A stretch of 64,000 nucleotides of DNA from Fistularia commersonii (taxonomy: Eukaryota; Chordata; Actinopteri; Syngnathiformes; Fistulariidae), in assembly GCA_037954325.1 (NCBI GenBank), contig JBBMNZ010000015.1:15543501-15607500 (forward strand), in the 5' to 3' direction. The notes below the pieces were generated by a model that searched no databases, had not been told where the DNA came from, and was given only the letters and a program-made list of their open reading frames with translations. Position 1 is the stretch's first letter, and each line of letters starts with the position of its first letter. Shown here one piece after another: positions 10,763 through 22,284 of the stretch. The translations under genes were made by a program, and so were the position numbers.

Positions 10763-11406
10763 TTGAGCCGCATTTTGTAATAACAGTGCATTTTGTAATA
10801 AACATCCAAAATGTAATAACTTTTTCATTTCATTTTGTAATAAAGCCGCATTTTGTAATAAACTGCCCCAACGCATTTTGTAATAAATTTTGCCGCATTA
10901 TGTAATAAGTTATTACATGTTGAGAAGATTATTACAAAATGCACTTGCAACTTTTTTTTATTTTCTAGGAAATGTAATAACATGGTGCATTATGTAATAA
11001 CAATTCTAAAGCATAAGTTTGTTAATTGTATTTTATTTTACTTAAAAGTATTTGTAAAAGCTAGGCCTATTATTAGTATCACTGTATTAGCCTAGTAGCA
11101 GTACTTAGCAATTACTATCAGTGCACTATTCAAAGGTTGCATTAACAGAGAATATTCTATAAATTCCATGTTATTACATTTCCTAGAGGATAGAAAAGTT
11201 GCAAGTGCATTTTGTAATAATCTTCTCAAAATGTAATAACTTATTACATAACGCGGCAAAATTTATTACAAAATGCGTTGGGGCAGTTTATTATAAAATG
11301 CGGCAGTTTATTACAAAATACGGCTTTATTAGAAAATGAAATGAAAAAGTTATTACATTTTGGATGTTTATTACAAAATGCACCGTTATTACAAAATGCG
11401 GCTCAA
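10763..11406. mobile_element. Foldback element with GCATTTTGTAATAA array arms, copy 2
   Basis: Same architecture as 1851-2517: ends TTGAGCCGC and GCGGCTCAA, arms built from GCATTTTGTAATAA and its inverse, and a loop with AAAGCTAGGCCTAT and CAGTACTTAGCAATTACTAT that is nearly identical between the copies. The right arm has one fewer CAGTTTATTACAAAATGCGG unit. High similarity between the copies suggests relatively recent spread. The outermost bases on both sides (GGCGTATTGAG and CTCAACACGGCG) are also partly inverted. Confidence 0.8.
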
Positions 11407-14400
11407 CACGGCGCTAACGCTCACACAGGGACTTTGTGACGTGGGGTTTTTAAACATTACATCCCTTATTTTAAGAATTTCAGATTAAAACTCCTTCCCT
11501 TTTCCTTTCCCTTTCTGCACCACATCATGAAAACTTCTGATACTAAGCAGGACGTGTCGTCTGAGAGGCAGAATATATATAGTGACTTCTCCAAACTTGT
11601 TTTGTCGGCCGGCAAACATTTCAGGGTTCTAAAAACAGCAGCAAGTTTAAATCGTTTCATCACCATTTAAGAAGCTGAGGGCTAAAGTGCACGTTGGAGC
11701 TCCTCCGCTCTCGCTGTTTGGTCCCACGATGGAGAAGAATGTGCATGGAAGTCCATTGATTTCTTGCATCATGCACCGCCGAGCAGCTTCTCATGGAAAT
11801 AAACCGCGGCCTCCGTTCCATCGCTAGATTCACATTCTAGCGCTGAACCCCTTGTCCCAGACGTAACCCGCGGAGTGTTTTGTTGCCGTAACAACCGCCG
11901 CATCGACACTAACTTTTCGGCGGATTGTTGACGAGCCGTCAGAGTCGTCTCAGGTGGATCCTTATTCATTCGTTCGTTATCTACGCCTGCTTGTCAGCGC
12001 TAACCGTCCCATTGGAGGGACGCCGCTACAGACGCTCAACTTCTTTTGTATTTTTTACTCAAAAGCCTTTACAAACTTCCCCTTTTAGCCGACTAACACT
12101 TTGATTTTTTTTTTCTCAACATTTCAAACGGCTCATATTTATGATATACGACATTTGCTTTATACCTGAGGAGATTCTTCAGCTCTATTTACAAAAAAAA
12201 AAAAAAAAAGTTTGACACCAGAAGAATAGTTTTAATCCAAAACTCTGCAGAAGCAGTGTGGTATGCTTTAAAAAAAAAAAAAAAAAAAATGGTGGATCAA
12301 TATTTCGCACAATATAATATGTTTCACAAAATATGGTTTTGTAAAGCCGCCCCGAAGTAATCTATATTCCTGAGCTGTTTTGCAAATAATATCTTAAATG
12401 GGATGAGGCTGAAAAGAAATGACCTCAGAGATTTGTGCTGCACTGCCTTCATTTGATGAATCTGTGAATTGTATAGAAAGGATGGCGCTGTAGTCAAACA
12501 CGCGGTAATGAATGATGGAAATAAGGCGCCGCGCTCATTAATATGTCGTGACAAGCAACTTCGGTTAGAAAAGCACAGCGGATTCGCCGCCGACCGCCAC
12601 CCTGAGTATGTTGGTTACACAAAAGGGATGTGGAAATAGAAGTTTTACACACACACACACACACAGACAAACTTTCTCACGGGTGCATATAAATATATCC
12701 ATCCCAATGCGCTCCAAGTACACAAACACAGCAAAGATGCAGCTCGCCGCGGCGTCGGGGGACCAACACGGATGCGAACGCGAGGCTTCGGCGCCCCGGC
12801 GGTGACAGCTATTCTGGTCCGGCCGATACGAGCGCTGTCTGGCCTTGACTTCCGGCGTGCATACGGGACTCATCAAGGATCTTCTCCGAAGGTGATATGG
12901 ATGGAAAAAAAATAATAATAACGAATGCACTTCGCCGGATGCTATGGTTCTCTGCATATTTGTGGCCGGGTTTCTTTAATAAAAGGACCTTGTGAGCTGG
13001 TTTGCACGGTTATGTGCGGATGCGTACTGAATTAGACACCGGCGGAGGAAGCGCTTCCTCAAATGTGAGTCTCAATGAAACAATATCTGGGTAAATGGAC
13101 GGTCAGAATTGTATTTGCATCAGCAATTCGGTCTAAATATCTCCATTTACTTATCATTTATTCAAGATTCCATGCATGATTATTCGTGTCTCGATGGTCC
13201 CCAGTGCAGGTTTTCTTCCCTGTGTGTATTTATAGTATTTCTCCCTACTTCATTGCTATATACACGTTTTTCCCATGTAGAAGAACATGAATTATAGTTA
13301 CCAATTCCACAAAATGCATTGAAAAAGAAATAAAGGGGCATAGATTTGTTCATAAACCCGGCAGCAGCCTATTCTTCATCATTGCCTTATATTCAATCAG
13401 CACATTAATTAGATTCTAATACATATTATTGAGTCTTGAGAACTAAATGGTGCTATATAGTTCTGGGTCCTTTCAAAACCTGCCTGTTAAGCCACAGAAT
13501 AAATCATGAGTTGCTTAGGTGAGGAAAAGGTGAGCTGGAGAGTGAGTCACTGCAAAGTGTGACGCACAAACTTGGTTTCAGGCGAAAGTTTCCTGACAGA
13601 GCACTGAATCGCCATTCAGGAGTGGAAAAAAAATGCAATATAAGGTTAACAATGGTCATATGTCGCACACATAGAAATACAATGCTATTGAATATAAATC
13701 TTGAAGGACTTGTCAATAATGATGATAATAATAACAGCCCACACTTACTACATCATTTCACAAATGATTTTCAAAGACAATGTACAAAATCCGGTGCGCG
13801 CTTCCCCCGTAACCATGGCAACGACTGACCGAAAACATACAAAGGTAGAACGTTCATGCTCGCAAATGTAAGGATTCTGAATGGAAACATAACCGTCGAA
13901 GTTAAAATATTGACGGCGTCTGATCCTAATCACTGCTGATGCTGAAGAGCTGCACTCGCTGCGACTCAAAAGCTGCCGCACAAATGACTCGCTTCGTCTC
14001 ATCATTATTCGGATCATGTCCGCGTTTTAGGGCTAACTGTGTTAAAACAGATGGCCAGAATTGTGTTTAAAGACAGATGGCTAGTTTCACAATGTAAACT
14101 GTTTTTTTTTTTTTTTTTTTTTTTTTTTGTGCTAAGATGAAACGTTAATAGGAATTTAAAAAAAAATAATAATGAAAATATGGATGAGTTCTCCTTAATT
14201 GCACTGGCAGTGTGACCAGGCTGTGTGAGACCTAATATTAAATGATTAAAAAAAAAATAAAATAAATAAAAAATAAATATTGTAATATATTCAAAAATTA
14301 TAAAAAAAAGTAAAATTCAAATTAAATATATATAAAAATTTAACATAGTAAAATATGTTAAAATAAAAAAATGAATATTTTAATATATTTAAAAATTATA

Positions 14401-14640
14401 AAAAAAATTATATTAAAAATTAAATATGTATATTTTAAAATACGAAATAATACTAAAATGAAAAAAAAAGTCAGGACCGAATTCAGGTTAGCAGATGAGT
14501 TGCTATATTTTACCCGTTATGGGTCTGAAATTAATCTGCTGAGGGTTTCAAGCTGAGTCAGCGTCACTTCTCCATTAGACCCCATAAAAATGTTATCACG
14601 CTCAATATTCTTATCGAATTCGAGAACCTCGGCTCCATCA
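11407..14640. other. Unassigned DNA
   Basis: Contains A17-A19 runs near 12190 and 12270, a (CA)n at 12646-12665, a T27 run (14102-14128) and an A/T-only stretch at 14240-14470. I see no gene or recognisable element. Confidence 0.5.
14102..14128. repeat. (T)27 homopolymer
   Basis: Longest pure T run noted in the window. Length may be affected by assembly or sequencing. Confidence 0.9.
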
Positions 14641-14780
14641 TGAGGGCACGGCGGTGGCACGGCGGTGGCGCAGCGGCTGGCGCTGCCGTGTGGAGCCTCT
14701 AATTCTCCCCTCCTGGTTATCCGGTTTCTTCCCATCGTCCAAAATCACGCAGGAGGTTCATTGGAGAGATAAATTGACCA
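14641..14780 (+). repeat. tRNA-related SINE fragment with A box
   Basis: GGCACGGCGGTGGCGCAGCGG contains the Pol III A-box match TGGCGCAGCGG (14666-14676). It is followed by TGTGGAGCCTC, GGTTTCTTCCCATCGTCC, AAAATCACGCAGGAGG and TTCATTGGAGAG, the order of the common fish repeat. The B-box region is deleted, so this copy is probably inactive. Confidence 0.6.
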
Positions 14781-15265
14781 GAAAAAGAAAAAAAAAAACC
14801 ACACATATCCGCTGCCCAGTTAGAGACGAAAAAATGCCGAAAAAATGCTCCAAAAATAAAGATAATTTATTCCGCAATATATTCTCGCAAGCAGAGCAAA
14901 CATCCTCAGATGCTTTCCAGAAATATGTTTTACATTTCAAAACAGCAGTGGACTTAAATTAACCAAACATGTGAATGAGGAAGTAAATGGTTGTACGTTT
15001 CTATTAGAACCAGAGAAACTTTTTCTGGCCCAGGGGAGGAAAATAGCATCCCAGAGCCAACCCGACATCCATAAATATATAAAACAAAAGTTAAGTGAAC
15101 AAAGAAAATCTGTAAATAAACTTGCATGACTGAATGAGTGGCTGCGGGTTTCTGGACAAAGCCAGAATGACAGTGAACGCTCGAGATGAAGGAAACCGAA
15201 ATTACGTTTTTTGGCCTTGACACAACACTGACAAACGGCAGGTTATTTTATTTTTATTTTTTATT

Positions 15266-15600
15266 ATGAAAATATTCATTATACTGTTAATCCTGCAATC
15301 ACTACCTCACCCATTCACATGTCATGTCCCAATTCTGTTTTTTTTTTTTTTTTTATCCTTGTTTGTCTCCTGCCTATTTTTCTTTATTTTATCCTTGCTG
15401 ACAAAAAGCAGGCTTCTTATTTTTTTATTTTTTTTTATGAAAACATTGATAAAACTGTTAATCCTGCACTACCTCACCCATTCACATGTCATGTCCCAAA
15501 TCCTTTTTTTTTTTTTTTTTTTTTATCCTTACTGCTCTCTTGCCTATTTTTCTTTATTTTATCCTTGTCGTTGCTATTGTTGTTTAGCTTAGTTGTCCCT
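15266..15600. repeat. Tandem duplication, period about 170
   Basis: Two units share ACTGTTAATCCTGCA, CTACCTCACCCATTCACATG, TCATGTCCCAA, a T16-T20 run, and CCTATTTTTCTTTATTTTAT. Anchors lie at 15373 and 15543, a period of 170. The T runs make apparent F-rich frames that are not genes. Confidence 0.8.
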
Positions 15601-15639
15601 TACTGTCTTTTTTTTTTTTTTTTTTCTCCATCCTCTTGT

Positions 15640-15765
15640 CCATCCTTGTTCTCTCTGTGGCTATTTATCCGTGGATGTATTTTGCTATTTTCTAATTGTC
15701 TTCAAATTTATAACTGTGACGCTGCTGTGACAAAATAAATTTCCCCTTCGGGGAATCGATCATGT
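15640..15765 (+). repeat. LINE 3' tail
   Basis: TTTGCTATTTTCTAATTGTC (15681-15700) is repeated exactly at 42514-42533, and GCTGTGACAAAATAAATTTC leads into CCCCTTCGGGG, a tail hairpin. An inverted relative lies at 54978-55130. Confidence 0.6.
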
Positions 15766-15779
15766 TTATTTTATTCAGT

Positions 15780-15865
15780 GTCGCGGCGTGGCTGCAGCTT
15801 ATCCCAGCTGTCATCGGGCGGGAAACGCGACTCAACCTGGGAGCGTTCGCCGGTCGCCGAGCACG
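15780..15865 (-). repeat. tRNA-related SINE-like repeat, 3' end, reverse orientation
   Basis: CTTATCCCAGCTGTCATCGG and CGCCGGTCGCC are the reverse of the family's distal part. The same words occur at 28995-29085. Confidence 0.55.
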
Positions 15866-16010
15866 ATGGCGGTATCACCTCGGCATCTCGCGGTCTCGTG
15901 AGACGTGCACGCTAATCGCGCCGCCTGGTGTAACATGCTTCGGCGCCGCGCCCGAACACCACCTGGGGCCGGGCCGGGCTAAAGCCCACGGCCGCTAGCA
16001 TCTGTCGCAG
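15830..16010. other. CpG-dense patch
   Basis: About 180 bases with many CpG dinucleotides and high GC in an AT-rich setting. No exon or promoter element is identifiable. Confidence 0.5.
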
Positions 16011-16461
16011 GATTTTTCGCCGCTCTGACCCGAAGCCTCCGGGTTTGTTACACGTGCATGTAAACACAGAGAGCTTTTCAAATAAGTGAATTTAAATCGT
16101 CACTCTTACACGCTTTGGTTAAAGACTTAAAAACGTTAATCCCGTGTCTTAACAAGGATGGTTACACCTCTCCGAATGTAATTCCCTCCGACAAATTGAT
16201 CACTCAAAAACACATTGTCTAAATTTGCATCCCACTAGCGCTCAAACTGAGCATGGACGTGAAAAGCCGGAGCGCCGTGAAGGCGAGCAAACAGAGAGAA
16301 CGTGAAAAAATTCTGTCTCCGCCGAGTGCGTCATTAGACGGGGGGGTAAAAAAAAAAAAAAAAGGTATCTGGGTCAAGCCGATCGTAATATCCCTCTCAC
16401 GCGGCCGGCGAGTCACGCTCTCGTCCCGGTATTGACGGCGGTGCAGGTTGGTGATGGCGTT

Positions 16462-16483
16462 GGGGGGGGGGGGGGGGGGGGGG
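16462..16483. repeat. (G)22 homopolymer
   Basis: Uninterrupted run of 22 G on the plus strand. It could fold as a G-quadruplex, and the exact length is likely unstable. Confidence 0.85.
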
Positions 16484-16631
16484 CATTATGATGCAATTAC
16501 CTAAACAAGTACGGTCGATGGAGATGGATTACGGCGTCTTATCCGCAAAAATAAATATTTCCTCGCCGTTTATCGTTTTATCTTTCAGCCCGGAATGTGA
16601 GCAATGACCGAGGTAATCCTGTTTTGCTGAA

Positions 16632-16671
16632 TTGTAGCGGCGCTACAAAGAAGCAGGGGATTAGTAATCCC
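16632..16671. promoter_or_regulatory. Two adjacent perfect palindromes, one a TAATCC homeodomain-type site
   Basis: TTGTAGCGGCGCTACAA (16632-16648) and GGGATTAGTAATCCC (16657-16671) are perfect palindromes with a single central G each; their centres are 24 bases apart. The second is an inverted pair of TAATCC cores, the site preferred by K50 homeodomains such as Otx, Pitx and Goosecoid. A regulatory role is inferred only. Confidence 0.35.
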
Positions 16672-17366
16672 ACTTGGTATACATATCTTTTTTTTTTTTT
16701 TTTTTTTTTTGAAGATAGAAGCTCGCACCTTCCGCAGCTACTTGATTCCTGCACGGTAAATATTTACACCCTCCCTTCCTCCCCGTCACTGGAAGAGCCG
16801 TCGTCCGTCCGGACAATATTTCATATTGATAATAGCATTTCAGTGGCGCTTGAGTAAATGGAGTTGGATACAGCAGGTGACGGCGTGGGGTGACCTTATC
16901 AAACTGTGATAAAGTGGAAATGGGAAACTGAAATCAAAATACCATCACGGGGAGGGAGGTGGGATTCGTCTGCTGTTCTTTTCTGGAGCTCGGTGAGATA
17001 AAAAAAAAAAAAAAAGGAATTGCTTTGTTCAAAGGGAAGATTGTGTGACACGGTCTTCGCCAAGTTGACGGTGTTGGCGGCGTGATTCGGCGTGGCGCTC
17101 TCTCCGGCGGCGGCAGAGCGCTCGGTACGCTTGCATTTACCTCAACAATCCTAAACAATCGACCGGCGTGGAGACGGCTGCCTCGCCCCGAGGACGCCGC
17201 AATGCACGGAAAGGGGCGGAGCTAATAGCATTCACAGGCCGCCACTTGGATTTAATTGGGACATAATGGCGCCCGATCACTCATATACACAAACTTGCAG
17301 CCCCTGCCTGCACGAGCAGGTGCACATGGGGAATGTGATGCATCCGATTCTGGGACACAAAGCATG

Positions 17367-17368
<2 letters not shown>

Positions 17369-17414
<46 letters not shown>
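17369..17414. repeat. (CA)n microsatellite
   Basis: A pure (AC)n run of about 23 units. Confidence 0.95.
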
Positions 17415-17419
<5 letters not shown>

Positions 17420-17528
17420 TCAGCATCTCCACTAAGGTCAAGACAGACGGCGAGCCTGTGCAGGAGTGAGGGAATTGTAAATACACAAGATGGATATCAA
17501 AAGGGACGGCGTGACTCAGAATAGAGCG

Positions 17529-17530
<2 letters not shown>

Positions 17531-17576
<46 letters not shown>
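17531..17576. repeat. (CA)n microsatellite
   Basis: A second pure (AC)n run of about 23 units, 117 bases after the previous one. Confidence 0.95.
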
Positions 17577-17578
<2 letters not shown>

Positions 17579-20129
17579 GCGCGCTAATTAACATGAAAAG
17601 ATTCGTGAGTGCCTCCTGAAATGCCTGCAGGAGCGTTTATCTTACAATACCCTTTAGAAACAAAGGCCGTCCTTCTGTGATGAAGACAAAGAGGGAGAGG
17701 GTCTCACCTGGAACACGGAGGAAGTACAATCGAAACGGGGCGAACGGTCGTGTTCGCCGTCGGTCAAGAACATTGTTCCTGCTTTCGGGACAATAGCGCG
17801 TCGCTGGTTTGTTGTCAGGGCCCGAATTCCCCCGGATGCGTGGGATGGATGTATCGGCGGGAACGCGGCGCGTCATTCTTAGGATTTCTCAGACGCCTGC
17901 TTTATGTTTCAGAACGGCTGCGGTCTTAAAATGACTCAATAAAAATTATCCAAAAATTATTTTGTTGACTTCTTCTAAGTTTTTGTCTCAACATGTTTTG
18001 GCTGTATTTTTTTTGTTTTTTTTAACTTCCCCCTCAAATGATGGACAATGTTATTGTTGTGTTTTAAATATATTTATTTAAAAAGTACAATGAATAAATA
18101 CAAAAAAAAAAATTAATTATGATATAAATTATAAAAATAATGCAAACAAATAAATTCATATACTATTAAATGAACAAATTAATTAATACATAATTGGATA
18201 CATACCATTTCTTTGGCAATTTGGCAAATAATAGAGTACATAGATAAGATTTTGAAAGCAAAATTGCATAGTATTTACCAGATAATTAACACAGGCAGGT
18301 TAACGCGCAAGTTTTCAAAGATGAAACACACACACACACACACACACGTGTGTGCGTGCGTGCACATTTAATTTCAGCTCATTTCATCTCTGACCATTTG
18401 CAACAGAGAGTCCCAGCAGATGTCAGTGTTACTCAAGCTATTTGAAGAGCCTCTCTGGCTGTGCAGCAGCTGTACAAAGAGAACAATGCCTCTTCCGGCA
18501 CGCTTGCCAAAACCCATTCACATTGCAATAATAACTTCAAAATTGCTGACAAATTGCCTCAAAAGTCAACAAGTCAAGTGTGTACACAAAGTGCTTTATG
18601 AGTAGAAACTGTAAACATGAGGATGATGAAGAGAGGTGTCGGGAGGCTGAATTCTTGCCTGCTTCATGCCTGAGATTCCCGTCCTTTTCAAAGCACGCTA
18701 AGCCAATTATATAAGGTTTGAATTAATAAATGAACCCGATTATTTCGGCGCATTGTGCGTTTGCCTTACTGTGCATCTTCCCGAGCAGGGGATTGTGCGG
18801 AAACGCTGTCCGGGATGGCAGACGCCATACGTTGCGGTTGTAATTGGCTAAACATAAACCTCGTATTATTTCTTTCTTGTTATTTGTTCTCCAAATGACA
18901 CACATGACGGTATTTTATATCATATTAGTGCTTGTTTTGTCATTAAATACCATTCATTATGTACTGCTTATCCTGCAGGATGCTTGGGCCTAAAACACAG
19001 CACCACCATAATGTTTGGAAACCTAATATTGTCACCATCTTATCAGTCTGCCTGTCTTACTTGGAAAAAGTTATCACGCGTATCTTTAAGGATTAAAACA
19101 AAATAAGAGGAGGGGTCTTTTAGCACAAGAGCTTGAACTTGTCATTATTTGACAAATAAAGAAAGATAAATCAAAAGTGCACTCTTTGGGATCCAAACGA
19201 ACAGGAAAGGTGTCGGGAATTCATCGCACTTCGCCTCCGCTGGCATGAAGTCGACCGAAGTACGTGAAAATTGTCTTTGAGCTCGTTTTGCACGGAAAAT
19301 CCGTCGACTTGAGCGAAAAAAAAAAAAAAAAAAAAAGGCGTCTGACGGTGGCACGTGTCCAGGAGAGGATCCGGGGAGATTTCAAATGAGCTCAAAACAA
19401 TGCTGTCTGGAAATAAATGGATGGATAACCTTGTGGCGGAGACAAGTGTCCTGATAGAAAGAGTTGTGTTTTATGAAGCACAGCCGTGGGCGCGTCGGCA
19501 GCAGATGTTGGGGTTTTACAGCGACATGACTTTCCGTGCCAAAGCCAAAGACAGATTTGATAGGAACGATAAGAGAAGTTCGGCGACAGAGCGCACCGCA
19601 TTCACCCATTCGTCAGAATAATGTATGAGATATTAATTACCGCCCGCTCCCATTCGCATTTCCAACACAGAAGTTTGGAACAATCAAAAGTAGGGAGAGG
19701 AAAAAAAAAAAACTGGATGTCTTGAATGCGCCATGCCAAAGACAGTTATCAAGACGCCCTCAGAAAGTCTTGCTTAAACCCGTATGCTTCACGACACTGG
19801 TGCCAAATCCAACCCAGGACGTTTGCAGAAGTTCGTACAACTGTTCAGTAAAGTTACCTCGATGTAGTGAGAGTCCATCTGGGGAGCTCAGCTCTTCACG
19901 CTTTTCTTTTTGTCGACTCTTAGATATTCAAAGTAATTTGAAACAAAATCAACAATTGCTTAAAAAAATAAAGCGCCTTTTCTATTGACTGCTGGAGCAA
20001 GAAATTGAGTTATAAAGCTTCCAACCCTATTCTGGTTCATTATCTGGTTTTATTTCACTTAGCATTTGAATGAGAGGATGAATGCCGGCATAATCGACAG
20101 ATTGGTTGCATGGATCTCTGTGACGGATC
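17577..20129. other. Unassigned DNA
   Basis: Includes a (CA)n-(GT)n run at 18327-18360 and A17 near 19318. The rest is unique-looking sequence with no recognised exon or element. Confidence 0.5.
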
Positions 20130-20395
20130 AGTGAGCGAAAGAATGGATGCGTGTCTAAATCCGACGTGTGAATGAATGAGTGAATGGCTGTATGTCTCCA
20201 TGTGATGTAAGTGAATTCTTGTATAGATGAATGATTGATGGGATGGTTGTATATTCCTATATGACCTGCGAATGAGTGATTGAGCGGACAATTGTACTTA
20301 TTTACGTGGCCTTGTGATCGACCAATGACGGGTCCAGGGTCAACCCTTCTCTGGCCCAATGGGAGTCGGGATAAGCTGGCAAGATGAGCGGTTTA
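20130..20395 (+). repeat. tRNA-related SINE-like repeat, decayed 3' part
   Basis: Repeated GAATGAGTGAATGG-type words, then GATCGACCAATGACGGGTCC, AGGGTCAACCCTTCTCTGG and GGGATAAGCTGGC, matching the family's 3' half. Confidence 0.55.
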
Positions 20396-20427
20396 GATGA
20401 ATAATTAACATTAATTAATCAAGTCTG

Positions 20428-21394
20428 GAGTGGAAGTATGCTAGACTGGTGCAGGACATGTATGCTTGCTGTGAGACAGTGGTGTGCTGTAAGGGTTACA
20501 GAGAAGTTTAAAGTGGAGGTTGGACTCCATCAGGGATCAGCTCTGAGCCCCTTCTTGTTTACAGTGGTGATGGACAGGCTAACAGATGAGGTTAGACAGG
20601 AACCTCCATGGACCGTGATGTTTGCAGATGACATTGTGATCTGGAGTGAGAGCAGGGAACGGGATGAGGAAAATCTAAAGAGGTGGAGGTATGCTCTGGA
20701 AAGGAGAGGAATGAAAGCTAGTCGCAGCAAGACAGAATATATGTGTGTGAATGAGAGGAACTCATGTGGAACGGTGAGGCTACAGGGAGTGGAGATCAAG
20801 AAGTCGTAGTATTTCAGGTATTTGGGGTCAACAGTCCAGAGCAAAGGAGAATGTGGAATAGAGATGAAGTGATTGGTTCAAGCAAGTTGGAATGAGTGGA
20901 GAAAAGTGTCGGGGGTACTATGTGACAGAAGACTATCAGCCAGAATAAAAGGAAAGGTGTACAAGACAGTGGTGAGACCAGCAATGATGTATGGACTAGA
21001 AACTGTTACAATGACCAAAAGACAGCAGGCAGAACTAGAGGTTGCAGAGATGAAGATGTTGAGGTTCTCTTTGGAGGACCAGAGTGGATAGGATCAGGAA
21101 TGAGTCTATCAGAGGAACAGCACATGTTAGATGTTTTGGTGAGAAGGTCAGAGAAGCCAGACTGAGATGGTTGGGTCATGTTCAGAGGAGGGATAGAGAA
21201 TATATTGGTAGACGGATGCTGGAATTGGAGCTGCCAGGCAAGAGGTTTCGAGGAAGACCAAAGAGAAGATTTATGGTAGATTTATGATATGAAGGTAGTT
21301 GGTGTGAGAGAGGTTACAGAGAATAGGTTTAGATGGAGAAAGTTGACTCACTGTGGCGACCCCTGACGGGAAAAGCCGGAAGAAGAAGAAGAAT
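20428..21394 (+). mobile_element. RTE-like non-LTR retrotransposon, 5'-truncated, reverse transcriptase pseudogene
   Basis: The first frame (20438-20806) carries reverse transcriptase hallmarks: VGLHQGSALSPFLF (domain 4 type, QG..LSP.LF) and the catalytic MFADDIVIW, then the ERRGMKASRSKTEYM segment. A TAG near 20807, a frame change near 21085 and a stop near 21286 break the ORF; later pieces are SARIKGKVYKTVVRPAM and EKVREARLRWLGHV. The 3' end is CACTGTGGCGACCCCTGACG and a (GAA)n tail, typical of RTE-like LINEs in fish. The endonuclease and RT domains 0-3 are missing. The protein would act in target-primed reverse transcription; this copy cannot. Clade is a judgement from motif memory. Confidence 0.85.
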
Positions 21395-21636
21395 TACTCA
21401 ATTGATAATGGAGACGTTCAAAGACGATGCTTAATTTAATAATTATTTCGGTCATATTAATTCCAAGAAAAAAATTGTCATCGAAAAATAAATAAAAGCC
21501 AGAATAAGATTACGGGCTGACAAACAAAATATGAAATTACAATTTCATTCACTCAATGAAATAAAAGATTAAATACATAAATAACCAGTGATTTGATAAT
21601 AGTGTGATCGTAAAGTGTAAATGAGTCTCCAAAGTC

Positions 21637-21660
21637 TGCCTTTTACCCGAGTAAAAGGCA
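21637..21660. other. Perfect 10-bp stem hairpin
   Basis: TGCCTTTTAC, loop CCGA, GTAAAAGGCA. Perfect stem with a four-base loop and no gene context; role unknown. Confidence 0.6.
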
Positions 21661-22284
21661 AACTTCGCTGTAAATGATAAAACCGAAAAGCAGACGGGAC
21701 GCTTCGCCTCTACGGTTTAAAGAAACTCACACTCTAAACAGCCTGAGAAGAGATAAACGTTGGTGCGAACTTCCACACAGATCCGGAGCGTTTGCTCGTA
21801 TAACGCCATTTAAGACACTTCATCAGAATTTACACAGCTCCATCTGGGAACACGGGATGCTGCGCTGCCAGATATTTTTATAGACTCATAATTCTCCTCA
21901 GATAGAGTTTGATGTAGGAAATTATGGAGTACAAGGTTAAAAAAAAAAAAAAAAAGACCAGAATTAAAGAGTAGGAAATTAAGAATCCCTCATCAGGTGG
22001 AGAGAAAGATTGATTTGGTGGACAATTTAAACCGAGTGTGACGTTGCTTTTTTTTTGCAAGCCGTTCATCTTGAGGTCTAGTTAATCACATATCTCCAGT
22101 AAGCATCTGAAGAAGTGCCGAGGTTTTGCTCGAAACGTCACGCCTGCCAGTTTTTTTTGCGTTATATGTAAAATAAATCTTTTTTTCTGAGCATTTTTGG
22201 TGCGCAGATTTTTTCAAAACTCTGCAACGGGGGTTTAAGACTCGCAGCCGTCGAAACAATAATTTGGGTCCCCTGCCTGAAATC

